19,756 bases of DNA. It comes from UBA10001 sp964349095. Lineage in GTDB: Bacteria > Patescibacteriota > Patescibacteriia > Veblenbacterales > UBA10138. Positions 7,559-14,773 of this stretch are shown piece by piece. Under the pieces are notes generated by a model that was not told the DNA's origin, made no database searches, and saw nothing but the letters and a program-made list of their open reading frames with translations. Made by a program: the position numbers and the translations under genes. The DNA lies in assembly GCA_964349095.1 (NCBI GenBank), contig CAYGFD010000013.1, positions 1 to 19,756 of the forward strand, read 5' to 3'. Every line of letters begins with the position of its first letter. The stretch's first letter is position 1.

Positions 7559-8323
7559 ATGAAGGGAGAAAATTTTGTGGACCACCTCGACGGTTTAATG
7601 AAACAAGAGTGGGAGAGACAGAATCCTTTGTTTCAAAAAATAAGGGAAACCGGAGTTCGGGAGTACTTTGAAAATTTACCAAACTTAGACAAAGCATTTC
7701 AGTTGCGCGATCATAGTTTGCGTTGTATTGATGAAGGTACACCTGGAGGTATTCACATGGCTGGATCGGGAATACTATCCGAAACTGGCGCGCTTGAGCT
7801 AGCTAAGCAGGCCAAAATAGATGGAGTTTATAGTCACGAGGGTTGTGGCGCGGCGGCGCTGTATGCGAAACAGGCGGGGCTAGATGTTTCAAAATCAGAT
7901 GAGATTGGAATTGAGTGGTCCAAGAAATTAGCGGAACTAGCGGGAGTGTCATATAAAGGACATTTGGTTTTTTCGCAAATGTCTAGGCCCGGTGATTATC
8001 ACACTGCTCGGGTTGTGTATTTTGATGGTTCGGGAAACTTTGATCCCACAGCCATTGATGGCGTGCCGAACGGTTTTGTTATTTCTAGGCGATTTTTAGA
8101 GAGTTTTTACGCACTTCAGGAACTTCAGGTAGCTATCAATATTGCTTTTGGTCATCATGGTTTAGGAAATAATTTTACTTCTGAAGATCCTTTATGGGTA
8201 GTGACTGTCGGTGACAATGCCTTGTCAGAGGTGAATTTAGAATCATTGACCAAGGAGATTGATGGTATAGTCAGAACCCATAATGGTCGAGTGGCAAGTT
8301 TTGGTTTTAACACACCGAGATAG
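7559..8323 (+). CDS. Beta-carbonic-anhydrase-like (LCIB/theta type) zinc protein
   Basis: The 254-residue protein carries a zinc-site pattern of beta-type carbonic anhydrases: Cys56-Ile-Asp58 in LRCIDEG, and His93-x-x-Cys96 in YSHEGCGAAA, separated by a glycine-rich GGIHMAGSGIL segment (63-73). The spacing and the CxDE rather than CxDSR form resemble the LCIB/theta group more than classical beta enzymes. The likely reaction is CO2 plus water to bicarbonate and proton, in the cytoplasm, but activity is not shown. It lies 20 bases after atpC and before the terminator at 8344, so it belongs to the atp operon. It ends in TAG. It could be a related non-enzymatic zinc protein. Confidence 0.6.
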   Translation: MKGENFVDHLDGLMKQEWERQNPLFQKIRETGVREYFENLPNLDKAFQLRDHSLRCIDEGTPGGIHMAGSGILSETGALELAKQAKIDGVYSHEGCGAAALYAKQAGLDVSKSDEIGIEWSKKLAELAGVSYKGHLVFSQMSRPGDYHTARVVYFDGSGNFDPTAIDGVPNGFVISRRFLESFYALQELQVAINIAFGHHGLGNNFTSEDPLWVVTVGDNALSEVNLESLTKEIDGIVRTHNGRVASFGFNTPR

Positions 8324-8343
8324 ATGGTTCTCAAAGTATCAGC

Positions 8344-8375
8344 AAACCCTGCTAATTAAGTGGGGTTTTTTTATT
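8344..8375 (+). terminator. Intrinsic terminator of the atp operon
   Basis: AAACCCTGCT (8344-8353) pairs with AGTGGGGTTT (8359-8368), ten pairs including two G-U, around the loop AATTA, and runs into a seven-base T tract (8366-8372). It sits 20 bases after the carbonic-anhydrase-like gene and closes the operon. Confidence 0.85.
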
Positions 8376-8387
8376 TATTCTTTAGCG

Positions 8388-8396
8388 TGCTAAAAT
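8388..8396 (+). promoter_or_regulatory. Extended -10 promoter giving a leaderless mRNA
   Basis: TGC followed by TAAAAT (8391-8396) is an extended -10 element. No good -35 hexamer is present 17 bases upstream, where the T tract of the previous terminator lies. With the usual spacing, transcription would begin at about 8403, the A of the ATG, so the helicase mRNA would have no 5' leader. Confidence 0.5.
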
Positions 8397-8402
8397 TAGC
8401 TC

Positions 8403-11384
8403 ATGCCTAAAAGGAATTATCTTGAAGGGTTGAATCCGGAGCAAATTAAAGCCGTCACTCATGATGAAGGTCCGCTTTTAATTGTAGCTGGTGCGGGTAC
8501 GGGTAAAACAGCTGTAGTAACAAAACGTATAGCCTGGCTTATAGAACAAAAAAAAGCCGCACCCGATCAAATACTAGCCTTAACTTTTACAGAAAAAGCA
8601 TCTACGGAAATGGAGGAAAGGGTCGATCGCCTGTTACCCATGGGTTATGTAAATTTATGGGTATCAACATTTCATTCATTTGCCGATCGCATTTTAAAAG
8701 ATTATGGTTTAGACATTGGTTTACCGGCTGATTTTAAGCTTCTCTCAACTACGGAACAATGGCTATTGGTCAAGCAAAACCTTGATAAATTTGATCTTGA
8801 TTATTATCGACCCCTGGGCAATCCCACAAAATTTATACATGCTTTAATTAAGCATTTTTCAAGAGCAAAAGACGAGGAGGTTTATCCTGAAGATTATTTA
8901 AGGCTGGCTGAGTCGAAACAACTAGACGCTGGTTTGAGTGAATTCACAAGCAAGGCTAAAGGTAAAAGAAAGAATAAACTAGTAACACCAGATTCTGTCG
9001 ATGAGGGTGAAATTTATAGGTTAAAGGAGGTAGCCAACGCTTACCATGTTTATCAAAAGTTATTACTCGATAATAATGCTTTAGATTTTGGCGACTTGAT
9101 TAATTACTGTTTAAAGTTATTTAGAAAGCGGCCGCAAATATTAAATAAATTTCGAGAACAATTTAAGTATATTTTAGTAGATGAGTTTCAAGATACAAAT
9201 TACGCTCAGTATGAATTAATAAAGTTATTAGCAGCGCCAAAGAATAATGTGACGGTGGTAGGTGATGATGATCAGTCAATATTTAAATTTCGAGGGGCGT
9301 CGGTCTCTAACATTATAGAATTTAAAAAAGATTTTCCGAAATCTAGTGAAGTTTTTTTGACGACCAATTATCGTTCAACTCAAGATATTTTAGATTTGTC
9401 CTATCAATTTATTCAGCTTAATAATCCTGACCGCTTGGAGGTTAAGTTGAAGAGTAGGAATAAAAATCTTTCCAAGAAATTAAGATCAGTAGCAAGTGCA
9501 GGCGGGGAAATAAAGATACTCTCTTTTAGTAACATGCATCAAGAAGCGGTAGGGGTGGTAAATAAAATAATTGATCTGAAAAATAGTGATAAGGAGGCCA
9601 CATGGAATGATTTTGCCATCCTAGTGCGCGCTAATTCATCGAGCGACCCATTTATAAATGTATTAAGACGAGCTGGGTTGCCTTACGAGTATGTTGCTAG
9701 TAAGGGCTTGTATCAGGAAAATATCATTTTAAATTTAGTTTCTTATTTTAAATTGCTGGATAATTATCATGAGTCTCAAGCAATGTATCGGGTTTTAAAT
9801 ACTGACTGGTTTAAATTACCAGGTGAAGATTTATCCAAGTTATTATATTTTTGCCACAAAAAAAGTTTGTCCCTTTATGAAGGGTTGCAACAGGCTGTCA
9901 CTATACCGCTGACAGTTTCTGGTCAAAAAATGGCGCAAAAATTGTTAGACAGTATAATTAAACACACGGAATTTAGTCGCGTTAAAACCGCCAGTGAAAC
10001 ATATTTACGTGTTATTAGAGATATTGGTGTTACCGATTGGCTAGTCCAAAATCAAGATAATTACGAGGTGCTGAAACAGGCTAATTTTTTAACTGCATTT
10101 TTCAAAAAAATTCAGCAGTTTGAGCTGGATAATCACGATAAGTTATTAAAGAATTATTTGAGTATTTTTAGTTTAGAAATAGAGTCTGGAGAGGAAGGTG
10201 AACTTCCATCAAGCGCTGAAGAGGGTCCAGAGATGATAAAACTGATTACTGTGCACTCGGCCAAGGGGTTGGAGTTTAAATATGTGTTTATTGTCCAATT
10301 AGTAGACAGGCGTTTTCCATCGACTGAAAGACGCGAGGCGATTGAGTTACCAAAGGAATTAATTAAGGAGATGTTACCAGAAGGCGATGCTCACTTACAA
10401 GAAGAAAGAAGGCTATTTTATGTAGCAATGACTCGGGCAAAAAAGGGATTGTATTTTTCACTGGCTGAGGATTATTTTGGTAAGCAAAAGAGAAAGCCGT
10501 CACGGTTTCTGTTTGAGCTAGGTCTATTAAGCGAAGGTAGGCCAGTAAAACCGCAGGCTGATGATATTAAATCTCATGAATTTGCGATACAAGAAAAAAA
10601 GAAGTTTGGATATATTGTTCCTGATTCATTTTCTTTTACCTCTATTTCAGCTTTTTTAAAATGTCCTTTGGAGTATAAATACAAGCATTTGTTAAAACTA
10701 CCAGAACCCGGGGCGCCAAGTTTAACATTTGGATCAAGTATGCATAAAACTTTGGAGAAGTTTATGAACTTATGGAAAGCAAAATTTTCTTCAGAGCAAT
10801 TAGGATTGTTCTCTGCTCCGGGAAACAAGTTTGATTTTCCATCCTTTAAGGAGCTGGAGAAAATTTATCAAGAATCCTGGGGAGAGGATTGGTATGACGA
10901 TAAAGTTCAGCGGGAAAATTATAAAAAAAGAGGTTTGGAGCAGTTAAAGAATTTTTATGAGATTACTAAAAAGTTAAAACCAGAACCTAAACATATCGAA
11001 CAATTTTTTAAATTACGATTTGGCGACTATAAATTTGTTGGAAAGATTGATAGGATGGACGCGGTTGGTGGTGGAGTTAGGATAATTGATTATAAGACAG
11101 GTGAAAAAGCACCCAAGAGCGTAGAAAAAGTGGATAAAGACCAATTATTGATTTATCAATTGGCCGCACAAGAGTTTTTTAGGGAAAAAGTGCTTTCATG
11201 CCAATATTGGTATTTGAATGAAAATGTTTTAACGGGAGAGTTTTTAGGAACAGACAAAGAGGTGGGTGATTTGAAGAAACATTACTTGGGTGTAATTGAG
11301 GAAATAGTGCTGGCAGTTAAGAATGATAGTTTTGAGCAAATTCATAAAGATCATCAGGGGTGCAATTATCAACATTTAAAATAA
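8403..11384 (+). CDS. UvrD/PcrA-type helicase with C-terminal RecB-family nuclease domain
   Basis: A superfamily 1 DNA helicase of 993 residues for repair or recombination. Visible motifs are Walker A GAGTGKT (30-36), Walker B DEFQDT (260-265), motif III around GDDDQSIFKFRGA (about 287-299), motif V TVHSAKGLEF (616-625) and motif VI YVAMTRAKKG (673-682). From about 740 onward there is a PD-(D/E)XK nuclease domain: His781 in FGSSMHKTLEKF, Asp883 in GKIDRMD, and Asp896-Tyr-Lys898 in IIDYKTG. Such fusions act like AddA in processing DNA ends. The cysteines often bracketing this nuclease as an iron-sulfur site are incomplete: one in FLKCPLEY and one near the C-terminus (GCNYQHLK). The next gene starts after one base. 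Confidence 0.93.
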   Translation: MPKRNYLEGLNPEQIKAVTHDEGPLLIVAGAGTGKTAVVTKRIAWLIEQKKAAPDQILALTFTEKASTEMEERVDRLLPMGYVNLWVSTFHSFADRILKDYGLDIGLPADFKLLSTTEQWLLVKQNLDKFDLDYYRPLGNPTKFIHALIKHFSRAKDEEVYPEDYLRLAESKQLDAGLSEFTSKAKGKRKNKLVTPDSVDEGEIYRLKEVANAYHVYQKLLLDNNALDFGDLINYCLKLFRKRPQILNKFREQFKYILVDEFQDTNYAQYELIKLLAAPKNNVTVVGDDDQSIFKFRGASVSNIIEFKKDFPKSSEVFLTTNYRSTQDILDLSYQFIQLNNPDRLEVKLKSRNKNLSKKLRSVASAGGEIKILSFSNMHQEAVGVVNKIIDLKNSDKEATWNDFAILVRANSSSDPFINVLRRAGLPYEYVASKGLYQENIILNLVSYFKLLDNYHESQAMYRVLNTDWFKLPGEDLSKLLYFCHKKSLSLYEGLQQAVTIPLTVSGQKMAQKLLDSIIKHTEFSRVKTASETYLRVIRDIGVTDWLVQNQDNYEVLKQANFLTAFFKKIQQFELDNHDKLLKNYLSIFSLEIESGEEGELPSSAEEGPEMIKLITVHSAKGLEFKYVFIVQLVDRRFPSTERREAIELPKELIKEMLPEGDAHLQEERRLFYVAMTRAKKGLYFSLAEDYFGKQKRKPSRFLFELGLLSEGRPVKPQADDIKSHEFAIQEKKKFGYIVPDSFSFTSISAFLKCPLEYKYKHLLKLPEPGAPSLTFGSSMHKTLEKFMNLWKAKFSSEQLGLFSAPGNKFDFPSFKELEKIYQESWGEDWYDDKVQRENYKKRGLEQLKNFYEITKKLKPEPKHIEQFFKLRFGDYKFVGKIDRMDAVGGGVRIIDYKTGEKAPKSVEKVDKDQLLIYQLAAQEFFREKVLSCQYWYLNENVLTGEFLGTDKEVGDLKKHYLGVIEEIVLAVKNDSFEQIHKDHQGCNYQHLK

Positions 11385-11385
11385 T

Positions 11386-11676
11386 ATGTTTATTTCATTA
11401 AAAAATATTCTACAACCAAGACTTGGTGAGCAAGGATTACTAAAACAAGCGATAACCGCCCAAATTGTTGAATTTATACACAACTTTGTAAAAAAAGAGT
11501 GGGGAGACGCTTCGGTCGGTGGCTTGAGGAATGTTTATTTAAAAGAAGACACTTTACATCTGCAATGCACCTCTTCCATGATGGCACAGGAGATAAAACT
11601 CAAGGAGATTGAATTATTGGAGCAATTGGAAATAAAGTTTCCTAAATTAGTCAAAAGAATTCGAATTTATGGCTAA
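11386..11676 (+). CDS. Small DUF721/DciA-like protein
   Basis: A 96-residue protein starting one base after the helicase gene. The second half, with the pattern LKEDTLHLQCTSSMMAQEIK and then a helix (ELLEQLEIKFP) and a final strand KRIRIYG, resembles the DUF721 fold: a hydrophobic strand, a Ser-Ser-x-x-A-Q-E-I/L helix, and a terminal strand. DUF721 includes DciA, the loader of the replicative helicase DnaB. The protein is short for DciA (usually 130 residues or more), as is common for DUF721 members in reduced genomes. Coupling to a UvrD-like helicase agrees with a DNA-associated role, but the assignment is by pattern only. Confidence 0.55.
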   Translation: MFISLKNILQPRLGEQGLLKQAITAQIVEFIHNFVKKEWGDASVGGLRNVYLKEDTLHLQCTSSMMAQEIKLKEIELLEQLEIKFPKLVKRIRIYG

Positions 11677-11707
11677 TATTAGTAGCTATTTGGCTTTTTA
11701 CCCCGTA

Positions 11708-11736
11708 TTGTGAATGATGTAAAAATATGTTAAAAT
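11708..11736 (+). promoter_or_regulatory. Promoter of the membrane protein-pheST-gyrB operon
   Basis: TTGTGA (11708-11713), a 17-base spacer and TAAAAT (11731-11736), preceded by TGT as an extended -10 element, form a good sigma70-type promoter. The predicted start is about 11743, inside the left arm of the hairpin at 11739-11757. Confidence 0.75.
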
Positions 11737-11738
11737 AA

Positions 11739-11764
11739 AGGGGTTGGGATAACCCCTAATTTTT
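11739..11764 (+). terminator. Terminator hairpin overlapping the next operon's start site
   Basis: A perfect 7-bp stem, AGGGGTT (11739-11745) with AACCCCT (11751-11757), has the loop GGGAT and is followed by AATTTTT. It fits an intrinsic terminator for the helicase/DUF721 unit, which ends at 11676. Transcripts begun at about 11743 would lack most of the left arm and so should not form it. Confidence 0.65.
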
Positions 11765-11769
11765 ATTAA

Positions 11770-12159
11770 ATGTCACTAAAAACGTACATTTGGCTAATGA
11801 TACTGGGAACGGTTGGCGCGTGGGCCTCATGGTTCATGGTTATATCTTACCTTACCCCCGATATAGCTGGGGCATCAGGTTTTGTGTTTTTTTATCTAAG
11901 TTTATTCATAGCTATAGTAGGTTCAACTACATTGGTTGGTTTTGGTATTAGAGCTATGGTTCATAGAAATGAGTCGGTCACTAGGCAGGCCTCTATTTCA
12001 TTTAGACAGGGTATATTTGTGGCTATCGTGGCGGTCCTTTCTTTATTACTAAAAGATCAGAATTTGTTTACCTGGTGGAATATATTAATTTTAGTTTTAA
12101 TACTCACTATTATTGAATTTTTCTTTTTATCAATTAGAAGAGCTCCACCACAGTCATAA
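11770..12159 (+). CDS. Four-helix integral membrane protein of unknown function
   Basis: I do not recognise a family. The 129 residues hold four predicted membrane helices: about 6-28 (LMILGTVGAWASWFMVISYL), 37-62, 80-98 (GIFVAIVAVLSLLL) and 103-124 (NILILVLILTIIEFFFLSI), with short loops and a positively charged segment RAMVHRNESVTRQ between helices 2 and 3. There is no signal peptide separate from helix 1 and no cysteine pair. It is the first gene of the operon and is followed two bases later by pheS. Its function cannot be inferred from the aminoacyl-tRNA synthetase neighbours. Confidence 0.85.
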   Translation: MSLKTYIWLMILGTVGAWASWFMVISYLTPDIAGASGFVFFYLSLFIAIVGSTTLVGFGIRAMVHRNESVTRQASISFRQGIFVAIVAVLSLLLKDQNLFTWWNILILVLILTIIEFFFLSIRRAPPQS

Positions 12160-12161
12160 AT

Positions 12162-13184
12162 ATGTTAGATAAGATAAATCAATTAAAGAAACAAGCGTTG
12201 GCAGATTTAACCGCAATAAGATCAGCTGCCGACTCAAAGGCTTGGGAAATCAAGTACCTGGGACGTAAAGGTGCGGTAGCTAATTTAATGAAAATGGTAA
12301 CGGAGGCGTCCCCGGCAGATAGACCAACTTTTGGTAAAATGGCCAATTCACTAAAAATTGAGTTGGAGCAAGCCTTGGGTTCTAAAAGTTTTGGCTCGGG
12401 TAATAAAAGTGAGGATTTTTTTGACGTTACATTACCGGGGATTAAACCAAAGCAGGGTCATTACCACCCCATAACATTAGTACAAAAAGAATTGGAGGAG
12501 GTTTTTAGATCTATGGGTTTTATGGTACTAGACGGGCCGGAGCTAGAAAGCGAATATTTTAATTTTGAAGCGCTCAATATACCAGCCTGGCATCCAGCAC
12601 GCGATACCCAAGATACTTTTTATATTAAAGAAAAGAATTCACATCCAGATAATCGGTTATTACTGCGAACGCATACATCGCCGGTTCAAGTTCGGGCGAT
12701 GCAAAAGTACGGCGCACCGATTCGGGCAGTTGTTCCGGGAAAAGTTTTTAGATACGAAGCTACGGACGCTAGCCATGAGACAACCTTTTGGCAGTTAGAG
12801 GGTTTAGTTGTGGCTGAGGGAATAACCGTGGGTCATTTAATAGGTGTAATGAAAGAGTTGTTGAAAGGGATATTTAAAAGAGAAGTAGAGATTAGGTTGC
12901 GCCCTGGCTATTTCCCATTTGTTGAGCCGGGATTTGAATTGGATGTTAAGTGCTTTATTTGCGACGGGGTGGGGTGTAGTGTCTGTAAACAATCAGGTTG
13001 GGTGGAGTTAATGCCTTGTGGTTTGGTTCACCCTAATGTGTTGAAGGCTGGTGGCGTTGACTCAGAAAAATATTCAGGATTTGCTTTTGGTTTAGGACTT
13101 TCTCGTATAGCTATGATGAAATACAAAATTAGTGATATTAGGTTATTTTTGAGTGGCGATTTAAGATTTTTAGAACAGTTTTAA
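12162..13184 (+). CDS. pheS: Phenylalanine-tRNA ligase alpha subunit
   Basis: PheS is the catalytic class II subunit that activates phenylalanine and charges tRNA-Phe. The 340-residue protein has an N-terminal coiled-coil tRNA-binding arm (about 1-85), motif 1 around GFMVLDGPELESEYFNFEAL, motif 2 FRYEATDASHETTFWQLEGL, and motif 3 FAFGLGLSRIAMMKYKISDI near the C-terminus. A Cys-x-x-Cys pair-like stretch, CFICDGVGCSVCKQSGW, occurs as in many bacterial PheS proteins. Length is standard (about 330-350). Its stop codon overlaps the pheT start by one base (TAATG). Confidence 0.97.
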   Translation: MLDKINQLKKQALADLTAIRSAADSKAWEIKYLGRKGAVANLMKMVTEASPADRPTFGKMANSLKIELEQALGSKSFGSGNKSEDFFDVTLPGIKPKQGHYHPITLVQKELEEVFRSMGFMVLDGPELESEYFNFEALNIPAWHPARDTQDTFYIKEKNSHPDNRLLLRTHTSPVQVRAMQKYGAPIRAVVPGKVFRYEATDASHETTFWQLEGLVVAEGITVGHLIGVMKELLKGIFKREVEIRLRPGYFPFVEPGFELDVKCFICDGVGCSVCKQSGWVELMPCGLVHPNVLKAGGVDSEKYSGFAFGLGLSRIAMMKYKISDIRLFLSGDLRFLEQF

Positions 13185-14764
13185 TGTATTTATCTTACAA
13201 AACATTAGAAGAATTGATAGAAAAACCAAAGCGGTTAAATCCACGTGAGTTAGCTGAGCTTTTGACTATGTCGGTAATGGAGATAGAGTCAATTAAAAGT
13301 GAGGAGGAAAAGTTTAAGAACGTAGTTGTGGGACTGGTTTTGGAAGTCTCAATTCACCCTAATGCTGATAAATTAAAATTAGCTAAGATTGATATTGGCG
13401 GTAAGAAAGTAGAAATAGTTTGTGGTGGNNNNNNNNNNNNNNNNNNNNNNNNNNNNNNNNNNNNNNNNNNNNNNNNNNNNNNNNNNNNNNNNNNNNNNNN
13501 NNNNNNNNNNNNNNNNNNNNNNNNNNNNGTTAATATTAGGCAGACTGCTACGAGGCTCGGTTTGCGCACTGAGGCGTCTGCTCGTTTTGAGAAAGCCCTA
13601 GATCCTGAGCTGGCTGAATTAGCTATCAGAAGATTTATTGCTGTAATGCAGGATATTGATAAGGGGGTAAAAGTTGAAAGCGATTTAATAGATGAATACG
13701 CCAAAAAATCTAAGCCGGTATATATAAAAATTACAGCCGAATGGATAAACAATAGACTTGGCACGAATATTAAGGATGCTGATATAAAAAAAATATTGTT
13801 AAATCTTGGCTTTAAGATATCGGGTTCCAAGGCATGGAGTGTTACGGTTCCTTCTTGGCGAGCGACCAGAGATGTAGCTATTAAAGAAGATTTACTCGAG
13901 GAGGTTGCTAGGATTTATGGTTATGACAAAATTCCTTTAGCGTTGCCGAAATTTGAAGTAGCGCCACCGGTCCGCGATCAGGCACAAGATTTACGTATGA
14001 AAATTCGGGAGCTTCTGGTGGCGGCGGGATGGACTGAAACGCTATCCTATTCTTTTTTCCGCTTGGGTCAGCAACCGGAAAAAGCTATTGAGTTAGTGAA
14101 CCCAACTGATCAGTCTAAGCGCTGGTTGAGAACAACTATTTACGACACTTTACATGAGCAGTTTAGTATTGCTCGTCGGGCTGATGAGGGTAAAGAAATA
14201 AAGTTGTTTGAAATCGGTAGGGTTTTTACCAACGAACAAGGTGAATGGCCAAGAGATAAGTCGAGTAAAAATAAATTACCCTCTCAACCATGGCACCTTG
14301 CCTTAGCGGCTTTTGATAATAAAGGTGATAGTTTAGGTTGTATACGTGGTGTTTTAAAATTATTAAGTGAGTCTTTGGGTATTGTTGATTTCGCGACGAC
14401 AAAGCCACATGTGCTAGGTGGTGGCGGGGTTGCGGTTGAAGTGAATCTTGATAGTATAAAATTACCGCTTGCGGTCAGGACGATAGAGCCTTTACCAAAG
14501 TACCCAAGCATCATTCGCGACCTTTCGATTGTTGTGCCCCAAGAGGTTGCCTGGGCCGCAATTGAATCGCAGATACGGGGTGCTAGCGCGCTAGTGAAAC
14601 AAGTCGAAGTTTTTGATATTTATCAGGCTAAACGCAGTATTGCTTTTCATATTACTTTTAGAGATTCAGAAAGAACATTAACCGCCGACGAGGTAGATGG
14701 GTTAATTACAAAAATTAAGCAAACATTAATTAGAAAATTTAATATTGAAGTGAGAGATCATTAA
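13184..14764 (+). CDS. pheT: Phenylalanine-tRNA ligase beta subunit, interrupted by assembly gap
   Basis: PheT completes the (alpha-beta)2 synthetase and edits mischarged tRNA. Before the gap are the N-terminus and the OB-fold tRNA-binding domain up to the strand VEIVCGG (about residue 82, with HPNADKLKLAKI). After it come the end of the B3/4 editing domain (TATRLGLRTEASARFEKALD), the B5 domain ending in KEDLLEEVARIYGYDKIP, the catalytic-like core and a C-terminal FDX-ACB anticodon-binding domain (YPSIIRDLSIVVPQ to the end). The visible parts total about 490 residues; a full PheT has 650-800, so the 100 N hide much more than 100 bases. It is not evidence of a pseudogene. Confidence 0.93.
   Translation: MYLSYKTLEELIEKPKRLNPRELAELLTMSVMEIESIKSEEEKFKNVVVGLVLEVSIHPNADKLKLAKIDIGGKKVEIVCGXXXXXXXXXXXXXXXXXXXXXXXXXXXXXXXXXXVNIRQTATRLGLRTEASARFEKALDPELAELAIRRFIAVMQDIDKGVKVESDLIDEYAKKSKPVYIKITAEWINNRLGTNIKDADIKKILLNLGFKISGSKAWSVTVPSWRATRDVAIKEDLLEEVARIYGYDKIPLALPKFEVAPPVRDQAQDLRMKIRELLVAAGWTETLSYSFFRLGQQPEKAIELVNPTDQSKRWLRTTIYDTLHEQFSIARRADEGKEIKLFEIGRVFTNEQGEWPRDKSSKNKLPSQPWHLALAAFDNKGDSLGCIRGVLKLLSESLGIVDFATTKPHVLGGGGVAVEVNLDSIKLPLAVRTIEPLPKYPSIIRDLSIVVPQEVAWAAIESQIRGASALVKQVEVFDIYQAKRSIAFHITFRDSERTLTADEVDGLITKIKQTLIRKFNIEVRDH
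13429..13528. other. Assembly gap of 100 N within pheT
   Basis: A run of exactly 100 N. The left flank ends near PheT residue 82 and the right flank resumes at a segment that lies roughly 200-260 residues further on in full-length PheT. The run is therefore a fixed-length placeholder, and the real sequence is probably several hundred bases longer here. Confidence 0.95.
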
Positions 14765-14773
14765 TTACAAGCT

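Noticed and set aside
13184..14764. pheT as a truncated or broken gene
   Set aside because: Both ends are intact and conserved; the shortening comes from an N placeholder, not from a mutation.
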